10,021 nt of DNA from Euryarchaeota archaeon UBA59 (GTDB taxonomy: Archaea; Thermoplasmatota; Poseidoniia; Poseidoniales; Thalassarchaeaceae), in assembly GCA_002505495.1 (NCBI GenBank), contig DAVI01000085.1:1-10021 (forward strand), given 5' to 3'. Below are positions 6,206-10,021 of the stretch, piece after piece. Position 1 is the first letter of the stretch; every line of letters begins with the position of its first letter. A program made the position numbers and the translations under genes. Below the pieces are notes generated by a model. That model worked only from the letters and a program-made list of their open reading frames with translations. It searched no databases and was not told the origin of the DNA.

Positions 6206-7336
6206 TCATTCACACGGCAAATTGACGATGAAAGTTGAGCCAACTCCGACTTTGCTCGTGACGATGAGAGTCCCACCATGCATCTCGATGAACTGTTTCG
6301 ATAGCGCCAGGCCGAGTCCAGTCCCCGCCCGCTGCCGCCCATCTGCGCCACGCACCTGGACGAATTCACGGAAAATCACCTGCTGATTCTCGTCACTCAT
6401 GCCGATTCCTGTGTCCCGAACCAAGATGTGAATCTGGTCATCCGAAAGTTCGCACGATACCACCACCTCACCCCCCTTCTCGGTGTACTTGATGGCGTTG
6501 GAGATGAGGTTCAGAACCACCTGCCGAATCGCCCGCTCGTCGACCTCATGAGTCCCCAAATCCGCCAAGTTGGTCTTCAAGGTGACGCCCTTCTCACGAG
6601 CTCCCGGAGAGACCATCGAAACCGCCTCGCGGATGATCGGCGTGATTTCGGTTGGAGATTTATCCAACTCCATTCTGCCTGCGGCAATCTTCGAGATGTC
6701 GAGCAGGTCTGTGACGAGTGAGAGCAGATGGTCGCAGGAGGTCCGAATCGCGGTCAGGCTCTCCTGCTCGAAAGTGCCCTCCTCCGACTCTTCAAGGAGC
6801 AGGTCCGTGTAACCGACGATTCCCTGCAACGGCGTCCGCAACTCGTGGCTCATGCCGCTGTAAAACCCGAGCCGCTGCTCGTTCATCGCATGCAATTCAT
6901 TCTGAAGCTGCACCAACTCGGTGACCTCGTGAAACACGACTACCGCCCCGATTTGTGAACCATCCCTGCCGGTAAGTGGTGTCGCTGAGAGGCTGAAGTG
7001 GAGTGCATCATCACCCTCACCTCTAGAAACCGGTAATTCCTTGATTGACGCCCCACTTGAGAGGACCCCGGAAATGGGGAAGGTTTCCTTGGTGAATGGT
7101 ATGCCATCCTGGTCCCGCCAGTCGAATTGCGCGGCGAAGTCAGCCAGAGTGAGTTCCGGGCTGTAGGAGAGGCCTAGGCGAGTCTTTCCGACATCGTTGA
7201 GCATGACGACTGAACCTGAGCCGTCAACAACGACCACACCAGCGTTGATACTTCGCAGAATGTTGGAGAGTTGCTCACCCCTCTGATGGAGTGCGTCGAG
7301 CAGTTGCTCCTGCTCTGAGACCTCGTCTTCCGCCAT
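6206..7336 (-). CDS. Soluble PAS-domain sensor histidine kinase
   Basis: The 376-residue protein has a short N-terminal coiled segment, a PAS domain (about 20-140, starting ILRSINAGVVVVDGSGSVV), a HisKA dimerisation domain with phospho-acceptor His164 in SHELRTPL, and a HATPase domain. The ATPase has the N box at about 272-284 (QVVLNLISNAIKY), G1 DTGIGM at 308-313, an F box near 322-325, G2 GTGLGL at 338-343 and a final GGTLIVTSKVGVGSTF. It has no membrane helix, so it should sense a cytoplasmic cue through PAS. The open frame extends about 100 codons upstream, but that stretch covers the divergent promoter region and the neighbouring gene and is not kinase-like; ATG at 7336 starts the acidic MAEDEVSEQEQLL. 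No response regulator is in the window, so it is an orphan kinase here. It converges on the DRG gene, 17 bases away. Confidence 0.92.
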   Translation of the reverse strand: MAEDEVSEQEQLLDALHQRGEQLSNILRSINAGVVVVDGSGSVVMLNDVGKTRLGLSYSPELTLADFAAQFDWRDQDGIPFTKETFPISGVLSSGASIKELPVSRGEGDDALHFSLSATPLTGRDGSQIGAVVVFHEVTELVQLQNELHAMNEQRLGFYSGMSHELRTPLQGIVGYTDLLLEESEEGTFEQESLTAIRTSCDHLLSLVTDLLDISKIAAGRMELDKSPTEITPIIREAVSMVSPGAREKGVTLKTNLADLGTHEVDERAIRQVVLNLISNAIKYTEKGGEVVVSCELSDDQIHILVRDTGIGMSDENQQVIFREFVQVRGADGRQRAGTGLGLALSKQFIEMHGGTLIVTSKVGVGSTFIVNLPCE

Positions 7337-7413
7337 GCTCTCGGAGGGGCGGGGGTTTTCATTTCGTATCAGCAATACCCCTAATTGCGGTGAATAATCG
7401 ATGATGCAACAGT

Positions 7414-7428
7414 TCGCCCTATGGGCGA
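7414..7428. promoter_or_regulatory. Inverted repeat (possible operator) between divergent genes
   Basis: TCGCCC and GGGCGA form perfect 6-bp arms around TAT. The site is in the 138-base gap between the histidine kinase and the two-helix membrane protein, just upstream of a TATA-like element for the rightward gene. The spacing suits a regulator that would act on one or both promoters. It could instead be a chance palindrome; there is no second copy that I noticed. Confidence 0.4.
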
Positions 7429-7431
7429 GCC

Positions 7432-7442
7432 TTGAATACTTA
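7432..7442 (+). promoter_or_regulatory. TATA-like element for the 7475 gene
   Basis: TTGAATACTTA ends 32 bases before the ATG at 7475. That distance would place the transcription start a few bases before the ATG, giving a nearly leaderless mRNA, which is common in archaea. The match to the TATA consensus is partial. Confidence 0.35.
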
Positions 7443-7474
7443 GAGCGGTATCGTCGCGTGGCGGAGTGACTTAC

Positions 7475-8662
7475 ATGGAGCAGCGGTTTCCCCGAATTGG
7501 AATGGCGGCACTCGCTGTTTCGGCAACTCAATTTCTCGCTGTTTTGTTGAATGGTCTGCTCGGTTGGTTCCCTGCTGGAATCATTGGTGAAGGGACTCGC
7601 GGACAGAAATTCCACATCATCCAATATCTCAGGCAAACACTCAATGTACCCTACAAGGATAACGGATTCTGGTCTGATGCCGGTCCCTTGACCGGACAGG
7701 AATTTGCAATGATTCTACTAATGCTGATTACTCTCGGCGTTGGCCTCTTCGGCATTCGCGATCGGAAATCTGTTGATGGGCCTAGTTCGATTGGCGCCGA
7801 CGAGCAGCGTGCTCGCCTGGACGAGCAAGCGGTAAGCGTAGGTCGCCCCGGTGGACTTTCCGTGGTCAACCCGACCACCGCCTCAATCGTTGAGAGTGTG
7901 CTCGGCAAGAGTGAGGTTCCGACGATTCAGGTGATTTCCGACGCCCTCGGCGAGATGACCGCGGTCGCAATGGAGATGGGAGTCGATGAGCAACTCATCA
8001 AAGGGACAATCATCGAACTAAGTGAAGAGGAACAGATGGTTTTGGACAGCCGATACAACATCTCCGTAGATGAGGATGAGATGGATGTAGTCGACCTCAC
8101 AGACACCGAATCGGCAGTTGCAGAGGGAACTGACGGGGCTGAGGATGATTCCGAGTCAAATGGTTCGGGGTATGCTGACGACTGGTTGGATGGCGATGAT
8201 TGGCTTGATGACACTCCAACTTCTGCCGCTGAGCAGAAATCCGAACTTAAACCTGAACCTGAGGCTGAGCCGGTCACCATCATTGCGACTCCGGTCACCC
8301 CTCCGGCCACCCGCATAGAAAGCGACTACCTCCGTCCCAGCGCTCCGCGAGATGCCGCCTCGGGTAGCATGCCGGTTCGGCCGCAGGAACTTCCTGATGC
8401 GGCTGAGTTTGACATCCAAGAGGAGTGTTGGACTCTGTTCGGCAGGCCGATCGAATTCACCGAGACGCCGCCACCGCCGCCGACTGCAGCAGTTGCGGTT
8501 GAGCCGACAGCCGCCGCAACCTCTCAGGAACCTCTCGTGGTGTCCCCACCCCCACAGGCTACGCAACCACCGGGGCCACGCCGACTTCCCACTGTGCCGA
8601 ATCCACCACCGAAGAAGGGTGGCAAGAAGTTGCCCGCACTCCCTTTATTGCCCCGTCGCTGA
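7475..8662 (+). CDS. Two-helix membrane protein with long acidic and proline-rich tail, unknown function
   Basis: I do not recognise this 395-residue protein. Two membrane helices (about 8-32 and 75-94) flank a ~40-residue loop, and IRDRKS after the second helix suggests the long C-terminal part is cytoplasmic. Residues ~125-195 look like a small helical domain (ASIVESVLGK, ISDALGEMTAVAMEMGVDEQ). Beyond ~200 the chain looks disordered: an acidic stretch with the near-repeat DDWLDG / DDWLDD, then a Pro/Glu region, a PPPPP run and a basic end (KKGGKKLPALPLLPRR). One short ordered-looking island, DIQEECWTLFGRPIEF, interrupts the tail and may be a binding motif. GTG at 7466 is an alternative start; ATG at 7475 fits the TATA-like element better. 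It precedes tatC by a short gap, so a membrane or export role is possible but unproven. Confidence 0.78.
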   Translation: MEQRFPRIGMAALAVSATQFLAVLLNGLLGWFPAGIIGEGTRGQKFHIIQYLRQTLNVPYKDNGFWSDAGPLTGQEFAMILLMLITLGVGLFGIRDRKSVDGPSSIGADEQRARLDEQAVSVGRPGGLSVVNPTTASIVESVLGKSEVPTIQVISDALGEMTAVAMEMGVDEQLIKGTIIELSEEEQMVLDSRYNISVDEDEMDVVDLTDTESAVAEGTDGAEDDSESNGSGYADDWLDGDDWLDDTPTSAAEQKSELKPEPEAEPVTIIATPVTPPATRIESDYLRPSAPRDAASGSMPVRPQELPDAAEFDIQEECWTLFGRPIEFTETPPPPPTAAVAVEPTAAATSQEPLVVSPPPQATQPPGPRRLPTVPNPPPKKGGKKLPALPLLPRR

Positions 8663-8714
8663 GCGGCGGTGTCGAGCGCCAACATGATGTTTGAGCGTTG
8701 GCTCGCCGAATCCG

Positions 8715-9512
8715 ATGACGGTGTCCGGGACCGATCGCCTCACCCGAGACCTAGAGTCTCTATTGGCCTCCCCGCAGGGGGAACTAATCAACTCGCTCTC
8801 CGAACTTGTGAGAACTCGCATTCGTAGGTGGGCCGTCCTGTTTTTCGTCGGTATGGCTGTGGGATACCCAGTCGCCGGCAGAGCGCTGACTTGGATTGTC
8901 GGTCAGGAACAGTTGGTGCCGGATGATGTCTCAATCGTCATCCTCCAACCGCTGGAAATCGTCATCCTCCAACTGCGTCTCGCCGCACACCTTGCAATCG
9001 CTCTGGTGGCGATTGCAATCAGCGTTGAAGCGACCCTCGCAGTCTCTCGGAACGAAGAGCTGCGGGCCAGAATGGGTGAGGTGGACATCCCTGCGATTCC
9101 CGGATTAGCGAAAGCGGTGCTGACGGTTGTAGCCGGACTCGCCTTGGCAGCTGCTGGTCTGGTCTACGTCATCCATTTCCTGTTGCCGCTTCTACTCGAG
9201 TACCTGCACGCCGATGCAGCCTCAATAGGTGCCACCACCACCTGGCAACTCTCTGCATGGATCGGCTTCATCGCAGGACTCAGTCTTGGCGCAGTGGTTG
9301 GATTCCAAGTCCCACTCGTCACCCTCGTTGCCCTCAGGGGAGGTCTTGTCAAGCGAGAGGATCTCACCACCTACCGTCGCCACCTCTATTTCGCTGGATT
9401 TGTCGTCGGTGCCACTCTCTCTCCGCCGGATCCACTCTCGATGTTCCTCGTTGCCGGACCGATGCTGATTTTGTTCGAAGTAGCCCTGCTCTTCGACAGA
9501 TTGCTGCCTTGA
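8715..9512 (+). CDS. tatC: TatC, twin-arginine translocase core subunit
   Basis: TatC is the membrane receptor that recognises twin-arginine signal peptides and moves folded proteins across the cytoplasmic membrane with TatA. The 265-residue product has about six membrane helices (near 38-56, 86-106, 132-157, 178-196, 225-240 and 243-260). Family marks include ELVRTRIRRW before helix 1, QPLEIVILQLRLA at 78-90 (family: PxExFxxxlk), GFQVPLV at 196-202 (family: FExPvv), YRRH at 220-223 and SPPDPLSMFLVAGP at 236-249 (family: TPPDPxSqxxxaxP). TTG at 8691 would add eight residues; ATG at 8715 is preferred. No tatA-like gene is in the window. The gene is 52 bases after the tail protein and may share its transcript. 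Confidence 0.87.
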   Translation: MTVSGTDRLTRDLESLLASPQGELINSLSELVRTRIRRWAVLFFVGMAVGYPVAGRALTWIVGQEQLVPDDVSIVILQPLEIVILQLRLAAHLAIALVAIAISVEATLAVSRNEELRARMGEVDIPAIPGLAKAVLTVVAGLALAAAGLVYVIHFLLPLLLEYLHADAASIGATTTWQLSAWIGFIAGLSLGAVVGFQVPLVTLVALRGGLVKREDLTTYRRHLYFAGFVVGATLSPPDPLSMFLVAGPMLILFEVALLFDRLLP

Positions 9513-9565
9513 TTCAACTCGCGACAGTTCTGCGACTTTCAGGCGTCCCCACCTAGTTCAGGTTC

Positions 9566-10021
9566 TCAATTTTCAGAGGTTGCAGCTTCATCGGCTTCAT
9601 CACTTGTGTCGGCTCTCTTCGCGGCATCGGCGGCCTTGGCAACGGCAATTCCATCTTCGATGTCTACGAAGCGCATCAGAATCGTACCGATGACGATGAG
9701 AACCGCCAGACTCGCAACTGCGACCCTGCTGTCATAGATGGTTGACAAAATCGCGTACATCATCGGTCCGATGAGTGCCGCCACCTTGCCGAAGAATCCG
9801 AAGAATCCGAAGAACTCCGTACTCTGTGTCTCTGGGATCATCTTCGCAAACAGACTGCGCGCCAGCCCTTGGGAGCCACCTAGGAGGAGACCGGCCATGC
9901 AGCCGAGTAGCAGGAACTGAATCATTACCGTGAGTCCCAATGGCGCCCAGACATACTCCCTTGCTGCACTCCCCACCCAATCCAACTTGCCGTCACCAAG
10001 GCTTGTGGGGTGGTTGACCCC
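9566..10021 (-). CDS. MFS transporter, UMF1/Atg22-like, C-terminal part (5' end outside window)
   Basis: The frame is open through the window edge, so only the last ~151 residues are present. At least three membrane helices are visible. GGSQGLARSLFAKMIPETQ followed by EFFGFFGFFGKVAALIGP matches the conserved block of UMF1/Atg22 transporters (family: GGxQalsRSlxaxliP..efFGfy...GKxaaxxGP). A helix VAVASLAVLIVIGTILMRFV follows, then a cytoplasmic tail rich in Ala, Asp and Glu. Eukaryotic Atg22 exports amino acids from the vacuole; the substrate of prokaryotic members is unclear, so none is assigned. It is convergent with tatC, separated by 53 bases in which I see no strong terminator. Confidence 0.82.
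   Translation of the reverse strand, partial: GVNHPTSLGDGKLDWVGSAAREYVWAPLGLTVMIQFLLLGCMAGLLLGGSQGLARSLFAKMIPETQSTEFFGFFGFFGKVAALIGPMMYAILSTIYDSRVAVASLAVLIVIGTILMRFVDIEDGIAVAKAADAAKRADTSDEADEAATSEN
9789..9815. repeat. Three 9-bp tandem units within the transporter gene
   Basis: CCGAAGAAT occurs twice, then CCGAAGAAC once, encoding the Phe-Phe-Gly repeats of FFGFFGFFGK on the minus strand. Compared with the family block as I recall it, the protein has no extra residues here, so the repeat appears to come from substitutions and codon choice rather than an insertion. Confidence 0.7.

Noticed and set aside
7337..7636. N-terminal extension of the histidine kinase frame by 100 codons
   Set aside because: It crosses the divergent promoter region and the start of the opposite membrane-protein gene, and the residues do not resemble a sensor domain.
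8684..8837. Alternative frame starting ATGATG just before tatC (MMFERWLAESDDG)
   Set aside because: It runs antiphase to the TatC frame, turns Pro/Arg-rich and stops after about 50 codons; TatC-like residues are only in the other frame.
9789..9815. Tandem FFG repeat as an in-frame insertion in the transporter
   Set aside because: The segment has the same length as the family block I recall, so no extra residues are evident.
1..10021. CRISPR, tRNA, rRNA, insertion sequence, integrase, toxin-antitoxin or defence operon
   Set aside because: No regularly spaced repeats, no cloverleaf, no terminal inverted repeats and no matching protein motifs were seen on either strand.

Overview
The window reads as a gene-dense archaeal chromosome segment, most likely from the Thermoplasmatota, and perhaps a marine Poseidoniales (Marine Group II) relative. 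This rests on an archaeal-type NMN adenylyltransferase with GRFQPFHRGH, a DRG-type GTPase with a C-terminal TGS domain (archaeal/eukaryotic), an archaeal-style COG2108-like radical SAM protein, GTG starts and short gaps. It sits beside genes also common in bacteria: grpE, a PAS histidine kinase, tatC and a DUF1499 protein. The lineage is an inference from gene content; there is no rRNA in the window to confirm it.

Layout. 125-3535 is a rightward block: pdxT (glutaminase of the DXP-independent PLP synthase), a radical SAM protein whose ATG overlaps the pdxT stop by 4 bases, a small secreted lipoprotein of unknown role, grpE, and a membrane-anchored DUF1499 protein starting on the base after the grpE stop. 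3564-4945 is a leftward pair: an unrecognised acidic protein followed by nadM, overlapping as GTGA. A 127-base divergent gap leads to the rightward DRG/Rbg GTPase (5073-6188). It faces, 17 bases away, a leftward soluble PAS histidine kinase (6206-7336). A 138-base divergent gap holding a clean 15-base inverted repeat leads to a rightward pair: a two-helix membrane protein with a long acidic and proline-rich tail, then TatC. The window ends inside a leftward UMF1/Atg22-like major facilitator transporter that lacks its N-terminus.

How it fits together. Most of the window is core housekeeping: PLP and NAD cofactor synthesis, protein folding (GrpE), ribosome-associated GTPase and twin-arginine export. 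Four proteins have no assigned role: the radical SAM enzyme coupled to pdxT, the lipoprotein, the acidic protein coupled to nadM, and the two-helix tail protein beside tatC. These are the places where new biology could sit. I see no CRISPR array, tRNA, rRNA, insertion sequence, integrase or defence operon, and no gap over 300 bases. Nothing here amounts to a clear undescribed system; the findings are modest, testable leads.
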